Counted from the first letter of the stretch, positions 16,297 to 25,842 are shown. The stretch is 46,485 nt of DNA from JAGXQV01 sp964505475 (GCA_964505475.1 CAZDIJ010000018.1:1-46485); one strand, 5' to 3'. Notes: generated by a model not told the origin, from the sequence alone. Numbers and translations are program-made.

Positions 16297-17178
16297 ATGG
16301 CTTTGAACAATCGTTACGACTTCGTTTTGTTGTTCGACGTGAAGGATGGCAACCCCAACGGCGACCCGGACGCCGGCAACCTGCCGCGCGTGGACGCGGA
16401 AACCGGGCGCGGCCTGGTGACCGACGTGAGCCTCAAGCGCAAGGTGCGCAACTTCGTCGGCATCGTCAAGGGCGAACAGCCGCCGTTCGAGATATACGTC
16501 AAGGAAAAGGCCATCCTCAACAAGCAGCACGAACGGGCTTATCAGGGCATCGGCGCGGCGGATCTGCTGAGCGGCGAGGACAAAAAGCGCAAGGGTGGCG
16601 ACAAGGTCGGCGAGGCGCGTGACTGGATGTGCAAAAACTTTTACGACGTGCGCACCTTCGGCGCGGTTATGTCCACCGGCATCAATTGCGGCCAGGTGCG
16701 CGGGCCGGTGCAGTTGACTTTCGCCCGCTCGATAGACCCTGTGGTGGCGCAGGAACACGCCATCACCCGCATGGCCGTCGCCACCGAGGCCGAAGCCGAA
16801 AAACAGGGTGGCGACAATCGCACCATGGGGCGCAAATTCACCGTCCCCTACGGTCTCTACGTCGCCCACGGCTTTGTCTCCGCCCACCTCGCCAACCAGA
16901 CCGGTTTTTCCGAGGAAGACCTGGAACTGCTGTGGCAGTCGCTAGCGCAGATGTTCGAGCACGACCGTTCCGCCGCGCGCGGCGAGATGGCGACGCGCGG
17001 GCTATATGTGTTCAAGCATGACGGACAGCTCGGCAACGCCTCCGCCCACAGTCTGTTCGACCGTATCCGCCCCAGGCTCAACGACGGCGCCGCCGTGCCG
17101 CGCGATTTTTCGGACTATACTGTTTCCGTGGACGAGGCGGGAATGCCTCCCGGTGTAACGCTCATCAGGAGATGCTGA
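16297..17178 (+). CDS. cas7c: Cas7c (Csd2), backbone subunit of type I-C Cascade
   Basis: This 293-residue protein begins MALNNRYDFVLLFDVKDG. ATG 16297 was chosen because AAGGAGA lies six bases upstream; a GTG at 16291 is in frame but has poorer spacing. The motif DGNPNGDPDAGNLPRVD and the LKRKVRNFV stretch identify Csd2, which forms the helical filament along the crRNA guide. A family-typical FGAVMSTGINCGQVRGPVQL segment lies near residues 121-140. Length is normal. The gene is followed after one base by the DUF433 antitoxin gene, where a standard type I-C operon would pass directly to cas4. Confidence 0.96.
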   Translation: MALNNRYDFVLLFDVKDGNPNGDPDAGNLPRVDAETGRGLVTDVSLKRKVRNFVGIVKGEQPPFEIYVKEKAILNKQHERAYQGIGAADLLSGEDKKRKGGDKVGEARDWMCKNFYDVRTFGAVMSTGINCGQVRGPVQLTFARSIDPVVAQEHAITRMAVATEAEAEKQGGDNRTMGRKFTVPYGLYVAHGFVSAHLANQTGFSEEDLELLWQSLAQMFEHDRSAARGEMATRGLYVFKHDGQLGNASAHSLFDRIRPRLNDGAAVPRDFSDYTVSVDEAGMPPGVTLIRRC

Positions 17179-17179
17179 A

Positions 17180-17419
17180 ATGGAATGGCGCGACCGTATC
17201 GTTTGTGATCCCGAAATTCTGGTGGGCAAGCCGACCATCAAGGGCACCCGGATTTCCGTCGAGTTGATCCTGGGGTGGCTCGCCAACGGCTGGACGTTCG
17301 AGCAGATTCTGGAATCCTACCCCCACCTCACGCAGGAGGATATTTTGGCGGCGTTGGCCTTTGCCGCCGAGCGGCTGCGCGAGGAAGACTATATCCCGCT
17401 GCCCAGGATCGCCGCATGA
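17180..17419 (+). CDS. DUF433-family antitoxin inside the cas operon
   Basis: This 79-residue protein has the DUF433 signature: DRIVCDPEILVGKPTIKGTR, ISVELILGWLANGWTFEQIL, YPHLTQEDILAALAFAAER. Members have a helix-turn-helix-like core and are found next to DUF5615 genes as toxin-antitoxin pairs. ATG 17180 lies one base after the cas7c stop, with AGGAGA inside the end of cas7c as ribosome site. Its stop overlaps the start of the DUF5615 gene (ATGA). No separate promoter is visible, so it appears to be transcribed with the cas genes. Confidence 0.92.
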   Translation: MEWRDRIVCDPEILVGKPTIKGTRISVELILGWLANGWTFEQILESYPHLTQEDILAALAFAAERLREEDYIPLPRIAA

Positions 17420-17790
17420 GTGTGGCGCTGCTCGCCAACGAAAACTTTCCCGTGCCGGCGATTCGCAAGCTGCGGGCGGCGGGTGTCGATGTGGTAGCGG
17501 TGCGCGAAACGATGCCGTCCGCCAGCGACCGGGAGGTGATGGCCTATGCCCGGCGGGAAGGGAGGTGGATCGTCACCTTCGACCGGGATTACGGCGACTT
17601 GGCTTTCCGCGAAGGTTTGCCTCCCCCGCCCGCGATTCTCTTTTTCCGCCAAGAACCTTATTTGCCGGAACACCCCGCCGACTTGACGCTGGCCTTGCTT
17701 TCCGAACCGCACTTGGCGGATGGCTGCATGGTGGTTATCGGCGAACGCAACATCCGGCGCAAGCGTTTCCCACGGGTGGCCGATGCGTGA
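17416..17790 (+). CDS. DUF5615 PIN-like toxin inside the cas operon
   Basis: This 124-residue protein starts at ATG 17416, overlapping the antitoxin stop. The DUF5615 family is a PIN-like nuclease fold. The N-terminal acidic motif usually LLDENLP is here LLANENFP, with Asn-Glu in place of Asp-Glu. Further typical parts are AGVDVVAVRETMPSASDREV, GRWIVTFDRDYGDLAF with two or three acidic residues, and a C-terminal VVIGERNIRRKRFP. It overlaps cas4 by eight bases, so translation of cas4 may depend on it. RNase activity is expected from the fold only, and the changed first acidic position leaves doubt. Confidence 0.88.
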   Translation: MSVALLANENFPVPAIRKLRAAGVDVVAVRETMPSASDREVMAYARREGRWIVTFDRDYGDLAFREGLPPPPAILFFRQEPYLPEHPADLTLALLSEPHLADGCMVVIGERNIRRKRFPRVADA

Positions 17791-18418
17791 CGACGAGACG
17801 CTCATGCTTTCCGCTCTCCAGCACTGGAGCTATTGCCCGCGCCAATGCGCGCTGATCCACGTCGAACAGGCGTTTGAGCAGAACGTCCACACCCGGCGCG
17901 GCAACGCGGTGCATGAGCGGGTGGACGAACCCGGTTTCGAGGAACGAACCGGCGTCCGCGTCGAGCGTGCCTTGCCGGTATGGTCGGAGCGCTTGGGCTT
18001 GAGCGGCAAATGCGATGTGGTGGAATTCCTCGCGGATGGCACGCCTTATCCCGTCGAATACAAGCACGGCATTAAACGCGAAAAGCTCCACGACGATCTG
18101 CAACTTGCCGCCCAAGCTTTGTGCCTGGAGGAAATGACCGGTAAGGCTGTGCCCAAGGGGGCGATTTACCACCATTCCTCCCATCGCCGCCGCGAGGTGG
18201 CGATAGACGCCGTCTTGCGCCGCAAGCTGGAAGAAACCGTCGCCGCCGTGCGCACCATGCTGGCAAGCGGCAACCTGCCGCCGCCGGTCAACGACGCGCG
18301 CTGCCGCGAATGCTCGCTCCAGGACATCTGCCAGCCGGAAGCGCTCGCAGCCACGGGGAAGCGCCGGCAACTCCACGATGCCCTGTTCCAGCCGGAGGAC
18401 GCATGCGCCAACTCTTGA
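17783..18418 (+). CDS. cas4: Cas4, Fe-S RecB-like exonuclease of the adaptation module
   Basis: This 211-residue protein begins MRDDETLMLSALQHW at ATG 17783, eight bases inside the DUF5615 gene; an upstream in-frame start at 17720 lies deeper in that gene and is rejected. Cysteines at 18 and 22 (YCPRQC) and at 174, 177 and 183 (CRECSLQDIC) provide the ligands for the iron-sulphur cluster. The nuclease core shows GKCDVVEF and VEYKHG (Glu-x-Lys near 91-93). Cas4 trims prespacers and enforces PAM choice and orientation during spacer uptake. It overlaps cas1 by 16 bases. Confidence 0.95.
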   Translation: MRDDETLMLSALQHWSYCPRQCALIHVEQAFEQNVHTRRGNAVHERVDEPGFEERTGVRVERALPVWSERLGLSGKCDVVEFLADGTPYPVEYKHGIKREKLHDDLQLAAQALCLEEMTGKAVPKGAIYHHSSHRRREVAIDAVLRRKLEETVAAVRTMLASGNLPPPVNDARCRECSLQDICQPEALAATGKRRQLHDALFQPEDACANS

Positions 18419-19440
18419 ACACCCTCTACGTAATGACGCCGGGCGCCTATGCCCACCTGGAAAACGACACCTTGCGCATTGATGTTGAACATGAAAAGAA
18501 ATTGCAGGTGCCGCTGCATCACCTCGGCGGCGTGGTGTGCTTCGGCGATGTGATGATCACCCCTTCCTTGATGCACCGTTTGGCCGACGAAGGCAAGGCA
18601 TTGGTGTTGCTCGACCGCAACGGGCGTTTCAAGGCGCGGCTGGAAGGGGCGGTGAGCGGCAATATCCTGCTGCGCCAGGCACAGCATCGCGTTGCCGGCG
18701 ATGCGAAGTTCGCCCTGGAAACCGCCAGTGCGGCGATTGCCGGCAAATTGCGCAACGCCCGCCAAATCCTCCTGCGCGGCGCGCGCGAGACGGAAGACGA
18801 CGCCGACCGGCAAGTGCTGAGCGATACCGCGGAAGCTCTCGGGCAAACCGTGCGCAACCTCCCTTTTGCTGCCGATCTCGACGCACTTCGCGGGCAGGAA
18901 GGCGACGCGGCGAAACGCTACTTCGCTGCCTTCACCAGCCTGGTGCGCCCGGATGTACGCAAGGATTTCGCGCTCGACGGGCGCACCCGCCGCCCGCCGC
19001 GCGACCGCATGAACGCGCTGCTTTCCTTTCTCTATTCCATGCTCATGAACGACTGTCGCAGTGCGGCGGAATCCGTCGGCCTCGACCCGCAACTCGGCTT
19101 CCTTCACGCCGTGCGCCCCGGACGCGCCGCCCTGGCTCTGGATTTGATGGAAGAATTCCGCGCCGTCCTTGCCGACCGCTTGGCTCTCACCCTGGTCAAC
19201 CGTGGGCAAATCACCGCCAAGGACTTCGTCGAACGCGAGGGCGGCGCCGTGCACCTCGACAATGATGCCCGCAAAACCGTGGTGGTCGCCTACCAGGAGC
19301 GCAAGCAGGAAGAAGTCACTCATCCCCTGCTGGATGCCAAAGCCCCGCTCGGGCTGCTTCCCCAACTGCAAGCCCGCTTCCTGGCGCGCGCCATCCGCGG
19401 CGAAATGACGGAAGGCTACTTGCCGTTCCTCTATCGCTGA
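18403..19440 (+). CDS. cas1: Cas1 integrase of type I-C
   Basis: This 345-residue protein begins MRQLLNTLYVMTPGAYAHLE at ATG 18403, with CCGGAGG five bases upstream inside cas4. The core has VVCFGDVMITPSLMHRLAD and VLLDRNGRFKARLEG near the N-terminus. The C-terminal catalytic region shows NALLSFLYSMLMNDCRSA, LDPQLGFLHAVRPGRAALAL and DLMEEFRAVLADRLAL, which supply the conserved Glu, His and acidic residues that bind metal. With Cas2 it inserts new spacers at the leader end of the array. Two bases separate it from cas2. Confidence 0.97.
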   Translation: MRQLLNTLYVMTPGAYAHLENDTLRIDVEHEKKLQVPLHHLGGVVCFGDVMITPSLMHRLADEGKALVLLDRNGRFKARLEGAVSGNILLRQAQHRVAGDAKFALETASAAIAGKLRNARQILLRGARETEDDADRQVLSDTAEALGQTVRNLPFAADLDALRGQEGDAAKRYFAAFTSLVRPDVRKDFALDGRTRRPPRDRMNALLSFLYSMLMNDCRSAAESVGLDPQLGFLHAVRPGRAALALDLMEEFRAVLADRLALTLVNRGQITAKDFVEREGGAVHLDNDARKTVVVAYQERKQEEVTHPLLDAKAPLGLLPQLQARFLARAIRGEMTEGYLPFLYR

Positions 19441-19442
19441 CC

Positions 19443-19733
19443 ATGTTGATTATCGTCACCTACGACGTCTCCACCGAAACCGCCGCCGGGAGAAAACGCC
19501 TGCGGCGCGTCGCCAAGGTATGCGAATCCGTGGGGCAGCGCGTGCAAAAATCGGTCTTCGAATGCCGGGTCGATCTGATGGGTTATGAAGACTTGGAACG
19601 GCGATTGTTGAACGAAATAAAGGAAACCGAAGACTGCCTGCGGCTCTACCGCCTGACCGAACCTGTCGAACTGCACGTCAAGGAATTCGGCAATTTCAAA
19701 GCAGTAGATTTCGATGCGCCGCTCGTGGTTTAA
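19443..19733 (+). CDS. cas2: Cas2 of type I-C
   Basis: This 96-residue protein begins MLIIVTYDVSTETAAGRKRL; the first strand with its conserved Asp (TYDVS) and SVGQRVQKSVFECRVD are typical of the family. Cas2 dimers bridge two Cas1 dimers in the integration complex. It is the last cas gene; 201 bp separate its stop from the first repeat. Length is normal and no disruption is seen. Confidence 0.96.
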   Translation: MLIIVTYDVSTETAAGRKRLRRVAKVCESVGQRVQKSVFECRVDLMGYEDLERRLLNEIKETEDCLRLYRLTEPVELHVKEFGNFKAVDFDAPLVV

Positions 19734-19934
19734 TTTTCAGGGAAGTAAACAATATCTCGCGCGAACCCCAAGCTGCGGTAAAACCCCGGACGATTCGCGC
19801 CACATTCAACTGATTGAACATGCAGGAAAAATTATTTTCAGGGTTGTTTTTCAAACCGACGGGAACGCTGCTGCCCGCCGGTTCGCGCAAGCTGCCGATT
19901 TTTTCCAATGGCGGCAAGCGCTTGCAGCAGCACT
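19734..19934 (+). promoter_or_regulatory. CRISPR leader
   Basis: This 201-bp gene-free region lies between cas2 and the first repeat. It is less GC-rich than its surroundings around 19825-19860, and the word ATTTTCAGGG occurs twice (near 19734 and 19837). It should contain the array promoter and the Cas1-Cas2 docking site. Its placement at the end opposite the degenerate last repeat supports this direction. Confidence 0.8.
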
Positions 19935-22900
19935 GTAGCGCCCGTCCTCCGGGACGGGCGAGGATTGAAACTTCGAGTTCGCCGCTTTCGATGGATTCGT
20001 GGATGTAGCGCCCGTCCTCCGGGACGGGCGAGGATTGAAACGTCACGACGCAACAGCAGCGAGCCGGGGGGGTAGGGTAGCGCCCGTCCTCCGGGACGGG
20101 CGAGGATTGAAACGTTTTTCCATCCTTTTGGTCGCTTCACCCATGACGTAGCGCCCGTCCTCCGGGACGGGCGAGGATTGAAACACCATCACGTCCGAAG
20201 CCACCGGGGAAACCTTGTGTAGCGCCCGTCCTCCGGGACGGGCGAGGATTGAAACACGACCACCTCGCTCGCCATCTTCGCGTTGACAAACGTAGCGCCC
20301 GTCCTCCGGGACGGGCGAGGATTGAAACTTATACCCGGCATTTGCCGACAATAAAGACAAGTTGTAGCGCCCGTCCTCCGGGACGGGCGAGGATTGAAAC
20401 GCTCGCTGGTACGACGGGACGGTGATTTTGGCGGGAGTAGCGCCCGTCCTCCGGGACGGGCGAGGATTGAAACAGAGACCCGGCAATTGTCTACGAACAA
20501 AAAGAGTGTAGCGCCCGTCCTCCGGGACGGGCGAGGATTGAAACCGCGTGTTGCTTGGCGGAAGTCGCACCCTCGGGGGTAGCGCCCGTCCTCCGGGACG
20601 GGCGAGGATTGAAACAAGACGCACTGCTGGGCAGTTACACCGCGCAGTTGGTAGCGCCCGTCCTCCGGGACGGGCGAGGATTGAAACCGCCAGCCTCGCT
20701 ATCCTGACCGCCGAACATGCGGGTAGCGCCCGTCCTCCGGGACGGGCGAGGATTGAAACCACCAACTCTCTGTGTCTGTTGCCGACGATGGTCGTAGCGC
20801 CCGTCCTCCGGGACGGGCGAGGATTGAAACTTCCAATCCGCCGCCGATTCGCCGTTGACCGGGCGTAGCGCCCGTCCTCCGGGACGGGCGAGGATTGAAA
20901 CGTCTCGTATGCCCCGTATAATCGGGGTGCGCCAAAGTAGCGCCCGTCCTCCGGGACGGGCGAGGATTGAAACTCTAAAGGCATCGACACGGCGATATTT
21001 GACATCCGGTAGCGCCCGTCCTCCGGGACGGGCGAGGATTGAAACCGATATAAAAAGTTATGTTGGGACGCTTCAAAACGTAGCGCCCGTCCTCCGGGAC
21101 GGGCGAGGATTGAAACAGGTTACATAACTCGGGGTATCTGCAAACATACTGTAGCGCCCGTCCTCCGGGACGGGCGAGGATTGAAACATTTTACCACCTC
21201 AAATCCATTACATTTCAATACGTAGCGCCCGTCCTCCGGGACGGGCGAGGATTGAAACCATTGATCCCCGCCCCAAGCCACACCGCTTTCATCGTAGCGC
21301 CCGTCCTCCGGGACGGGCGAGGATTGAAACACCGCAACCGCGACATATGCCGCACAGATAAGTGGTAGCGCCCGTCCTCCGGGACGGGCGAGGATTGAAA
21401 CTCTCTATGACCCAGACCGCGACCACGACCCAGACGTAGCGCCCGTCCTCCGGGACGGGCGAGGATTGAAACGTCAGACACATCGTCGACCTCGCCCAAG
21501 CAGAACTGTAGCGCCCGTCCTCCGGGACGGGCGAGGATTGAAACACCGGCCTGCGCAAAAAGTCGCGCAGGCCGGTGGTAGCGCCCGTCCTCCGGGACGG
21601 GCGAGGATTGAAACCCAGTTCCTGGCGCACCGCCGGGTCGCCCGCCCAGGTAGCGCCCGTCCTCCGGGACGGGCGAGGATTGAAACTCGATGTCGCGGAG
21701 GCCAAGTGGCCGGGCAAGGGGTAGCGCCCGTCCTCCGGGACGGGCGAGGATTGAAACTAGCCGCGTACTCGCACGGTCGCGCATCTTGCATGGTAGCGCC
21801 CGTCCTCCGGGACGGGCGAGGATTGAAACCATCTCTCCTAATGTATTAATTTTCAACGACCAGCGTAGCGCCCGTCCTCCGGGACGGGCGAGGATTGAAA
21901 CCGGGCTGGTCGTTGCAGCCGAGCGCCGGCCGAGAGTAGCGCCCGTCCTCCGGGACGGGCGAGGATTGAAACGTATTCGTTGAGGATAATATTTTCCCCC
22001 ACGACCGTAGCGCCCGTCCTCCGGGACGGGCGAGGATTGAAACTCCCCGCTTCTCGGCGCGGCGGAGGATTCCGGCACAGTAGCGCCCGTCCTCCGGGAC
22101 GGGCGAGGATTGAAACAAAACCCGACGGTTGCGTCGATATACGCCGAAGCCGGTAGCGCCCGTCCTCCGGGACGGGCGAGGATTGAAACAAGTGTACCAA
22201 GCAGCCACTGGGGCGCTCGGCGCGTAGCGCCCGTCCTCCGGGACGGGCGAGGATTGAAACTCGCTTTCATCGCCTGCGCGGCGGGCATGTCGTGGTAGCG
22301 CCCGTCCTCCGGGACGGGCGAGGATTGAAACAAGCTGATGGATCGGATGAACCTGAGCGCCGACGAGTAGCGCCCGTCCTCCGGGACGGGCGAGGATTGA
22401 AACAAGCGGAAGCCGACCGCGCAGCAAAAGCCTACGCCAGTAGCGCCCGTCCTCCGGGACGGGCGAGGATTGAAACACCGACATCTTCGTCTCCCTCCAA
22501 GCCGGCCAAAATGTAGCGCCCGTCCTCCGGGACGGGCGAGGATTGAAACGAGCAGCAGCCGAGAAACGCCGCGCCGACCTGTTGGTAGCGCCCGTCCTCC
22601 GGGACGGGCGAGGATTGAAACAAGTAACGGTAGCTTATGTGGCCGGAAACGGTGCGTGTAGCGCCCGTCCTCCGGGACGGGCGAGGATTGAAACAGTTAT
22701 TCGTCCATAGTTACAGACCAGTTTGGCAAGTAGCGCCCGTCCTCCGGGACGGGCGAGGATTGAAACTGCTGACTGGTAATGCGGTCGGCACCACCTCGGC
22801 GTAGCGCCCGTCCTCCGGGACGGGCGAGGATTGAAACTTCGGCGTGATTGCCGCCGTCTCGACGCGCTTTAGTAGCGCCCGTCCTCCGGGACGGGCGAGG

Positions 22901-25366
22901 ATTGAAACACCAAATCCCGCAAACATTGAATGGCGGCTACCGGTAGCGCCCGTCCTCCGGGACGGGCGAGGATTGAAACCGCCACTTGTCGGAGCCGACA
23001 TGGAATCCACCCAAGGTAGCGCCCGTCCTCCGGGACGGGCGAGGATTGAAACGCTTGGGTATCAGATGACAGTGGGCGACGGCGAGTGTAGCGCCCGTCC
23101 TCCGGGACGGGCGAGGATTGAAACCTGACGCAAGACGTGGCGCGAGCCGGGGCGCAAGGTAGCGCCCGTCCTCCGGGACGGGCGAGGATTGAAACGCGTC
23201 CTCGGTATTGGGCGGAATTCAAGACGCGCTGGTAGCGCCCGTCCTCCGGGACGGGCGAGGATTGAAACACCTGTACAGCGTCGGCAACACCACCAGGGTG
23301 AGCAGGTAGCGCCCGTCCTCCGGGACGGGCGAGGATTGAAACATTGCGACGTGGGGCGCGAGCACCAATACGGTGAAGGGTAGCGCCCGTCCTCCGGGAC
23401 GGGCGAGGATTGAAACGCTTGGGTATCAGATGACAGTGGGCGACGGCGAGTGTAGCGCCCGTCCTCCGGGACGGGCGAGGATTGAAACCTGACGCAAGAC
23501 GTGGCGCGAGCCGGGGCGCAAGGTAGCGCCCGTCCTCCGGGACGGGCGAGGATTGAAACGCGTCCTCGGTATTGGGCGGAATTCAAGACGCGCTGGTAGC
23601 GCCCGTCCTCCGGGACGGGCGAGGATTGAAACGTTCCAGTGCCAGGTGCCGATGCCGGCGCCGGCCGTCGCCGTAGCGCCCGTCCTCCGGGACGGGCGAG
23701 GATTGAAACTTGGGTAAGGACACGGTTTGCCTTTTCCTCACCGGTAGCGCCCGTCCTCCGGGACGGGCGAGGATTGAAACTGTGGCTGGTAATGTCTGGC
23801 ACGATTGAGAGGCAGGTAGCGCCCGTCCTCCGGGACGGGCGAGGATTGAAACATGTCCTTCGCTTTCGGCTGACCGGATTCCATCACGTAGCGCCCGTCC
23901 TCCGGGACGGGCGAGGATTGAAACCAGGCTTCCACGACTTCACGCGCCGCAATGCTTTGTAGCGCCCGTCCTCCGGGACGGGCGAGGATTGAAACGACCC
24001 CACAAAGTCGCGGCACTTGATCTTGGTGATGGTAGCGCCCGTCCTCCGGGACGGGCGAGGATTGAAACCCACGATAGGCCGGACAACCTCGCACGTCGGG
24101 CGAGTGTAGCGCCCGTCCTCCGGGACGGGCGAGGATTGAAACGGTTGCAAGCCATTCAGGGCGCACACCGCAGGCGAGTAGCGCCCGTCCTCCGGGACGG
24201 GCGAGGATTGAAACAGCAAACCCTGAACCGTGCCACGGCGCTGACCTCTGGTAGCGCCCGTCCTCCGGGACGGGCGAGGATTGAAACGGAAAAGAAATGG
24301 ACACTTTTTCAGGATGATGGCGTAGCGCCCGTCCTCCGGGACGGGCGAGGATTGAAACAAGTAACGGTAGCCTATGTGGCCGGAAATGGTGCGTAGCGCC
24401 CGTCCTCCGGGACGGGCGAGGATTGAAACGATAAACCCGTCCGCCATGATCTGCGCGATAGTCGTAGCGCCCGTCCTCCGGGACGGGCGAGGATTGAAAC
24501 ACAACAATCGCGGTGCCGCCAGAAACATCGACGCCGAGTAGCGCCCGTCCTCCGGGACGGGCGAGGATTGAAACTCCGAGCGCGTCGCTGAAAAGGTGTG
24601 TGATGGGGGTAGCGCCCGTCCTCCGGGACGGGCGAGGATTGAAACAGCATGGAGTGCAACGCCATACTGAGCGATTCGGAAGTAGCGCCCGTCCTCCGGG
24701 ACGGGCGAGGATTGAAACCCCTTCATTGCGCCTGCAAAGTCAGGCAACGCAATGTAGCGCCCGTCCTCCGGGACGGGCGAGGATTGAAACCGCTTTTGCG
24801 CGGCGGTTTGTCGAGCAGATTGGAAGTAGCGCCCGTCCTCCGGGACGGGCGAGGATTGAAACCATAGGTCGCTTTTCGGAATCTCGCCGGCCTCAAGGTA
24901 GCGCCCGTCCTCCGGGACGGGCGAGGATTGAAACGCGTCCTCGGTATTGGGCGGAATTCAAGACGCGCGTAGCGCCCGTCCTCCGGGACGGGCGAGGATT
25001 GAAACGATACGACGGTGAGCACCCAGACGGCGCTCGTAAGGTAGCGCCCGTCCTCCGGGACGGGCGAGGATTGAAACACAATAGAAGGGTGGGTGTATGT
25101 GACGAGCAACGGTTGTAGCGCCCGTCCTCCGGGACGGGCGAGGATTGAAACGGCCGTAGCGGTCGGCATAGGTGTAGGTGCCGTCGGGTAGCGCCCGTCC
25201 TCCGGGACGGGCGAGGATTGAAACTGCATCGGGCTGGGGTGGCGCACCGCGCCCACCGGTAGCGCCCGTCCTCCGGGACGGGCGAGGATTGAAACGACAA
25301 GGCCGGCAGCTTCGCGGGCCGCATCAGCTGTAGCGCCCGTCCTCCGGGACGGGCGAGGATTGATGC
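19935..25366 (+). CRISPR. Type I-C CRISPR array, 76 repeats and 75 spacers
   Basis: Hand counting gives 76 copies of a 37-nt repeat with starts from 19935 to 25330 and spacers of 33-40 nt (mostly 34-36). The repeat reads GTAG, stem CGCCCGTCC, loop TCCG, stem GGACGGGCG, tail AGGATTGAAAC. All copies look identical except the last (25330), whose end changes to GATTGATGC, marking the leader-distal end. Three spacers (at 23053, 23125 and 23196) recur as a block at 23417-23595, and the third occurs again at 24935 in a shorter form. A near-identical pair lies at 22622 and 24359. The length of the array and the uniform repeats suggest an active system. Confidence 0.99.
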
Positions 25367-25457
25367 CGATCAGGTAGCGTTCGGCGCCGCGCTCGGCGCG
25401 CGCGGCTACAGTGGCGCTCCGCTCCTCGTAGACTATGGTCGTTGTGGGCGGCTTCAT
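25367..25457 (-). pseudogene. Possible N-terminal remnant of a gene cut by the array end
   Basis: From an ATG at 25457 on the minus strand a frame of about 32 residues (starting MKPPTTTIVYEERSATVAA) runs straight into the last repeat. It could be the start of an older gene broken when the array arose or shrank, or a chance frame in GC-rich DNA. I recognise no family. Confidence 0.2.
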
Positions 25458-25473
25458 TCTTGAAATCGACTTC

Positions 25474-25842
25474 TCAGATAATCAGCGCCGCCGCCACCTT
25501 GCGCCCCTCGCCGGCGAGGATGTTGTAGGTGCGGCAGGCGGCCTGGGTATCCATGATCTCCACGCCGATTCCCAGGTTGGCCAAGGCTGCCCGCAGTTCG
25601 CGGGCGGGAAATTGCAGGGTGGCGCCGCTGCCGAGCAGGATGATTTCCGGCTGGTGAGCCAATACGGGAGCGAAATCCGTCTCGCTCAGCTCCGCCATGT
25701 TGCGCGGCGCCCATGTTTCGACGGGGGCGTCGGGCAGCACGATCAGGCTGGTTTCGTGGCGTGTCTGGTTGACCGTGACGTAGCCTTCGCCGTAGGCGGT
25801 GAAGAGGTTGCGCACGCCGGCGGCGGCGAGGTGCAGTTTCAT
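25474..25842 (-). CDS. Mth938-like (DUF498/NDUFAF3-family) protein
   Basis: This 122-residue protein belongs to the Mth938 fold family, related to the mitochondrial complex I assembly factor NDUFAF3. Typical parts are GEGYVTVNQTRHETSLIVLP, PEIILLGSGATLQFP and GIGVEIMDTQAACRTYNILA. Its bacterial function is unknown. It is divergent from alaA, separated by 126 bp, an arrangement I recall as common in Betaproteobacteria. It is the first chromosomal gene beyond the CRISPR array and probably not part of that system. Confidence 0.88.
   Translation of the reverse strand: MKLHLAAAGVRNLFTAYGEGYVTVNQTRHETSLIVLPDAPVETWAPRNMAELSETDFAPVLAHQPEIILLGSGATLQFPARELRAALANLGIGVEIMDTQAACRTYNILAGEGRKVAAALII

Noticed and set aside
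19734..19934. Open frame of about 74 codons in the leader running into the first repeat
   Set aside because: It depends on the repeat for its end, has no family match and lies where the leader is expected.
21830..21935. Eleven-base complementarity (CAACGACCAGC) between two neighbouring spacers
   Set aside because: Suggests overlapping capture from opposite strands, but the match stops at 11 bases and could be chance among 75 spacers.
20043..25457. Long minus- and plus-strand open frames (up to about 400 codons) across the array, rich in repeated NPRPSRRTGAT, SSPVPEDGRY and ILARPGGRAL peptides
   Set aside because: They are translations of the CRISPR repeat in the three stop-free frames joined by spacers; no start, ribosome site or protein family supports them.
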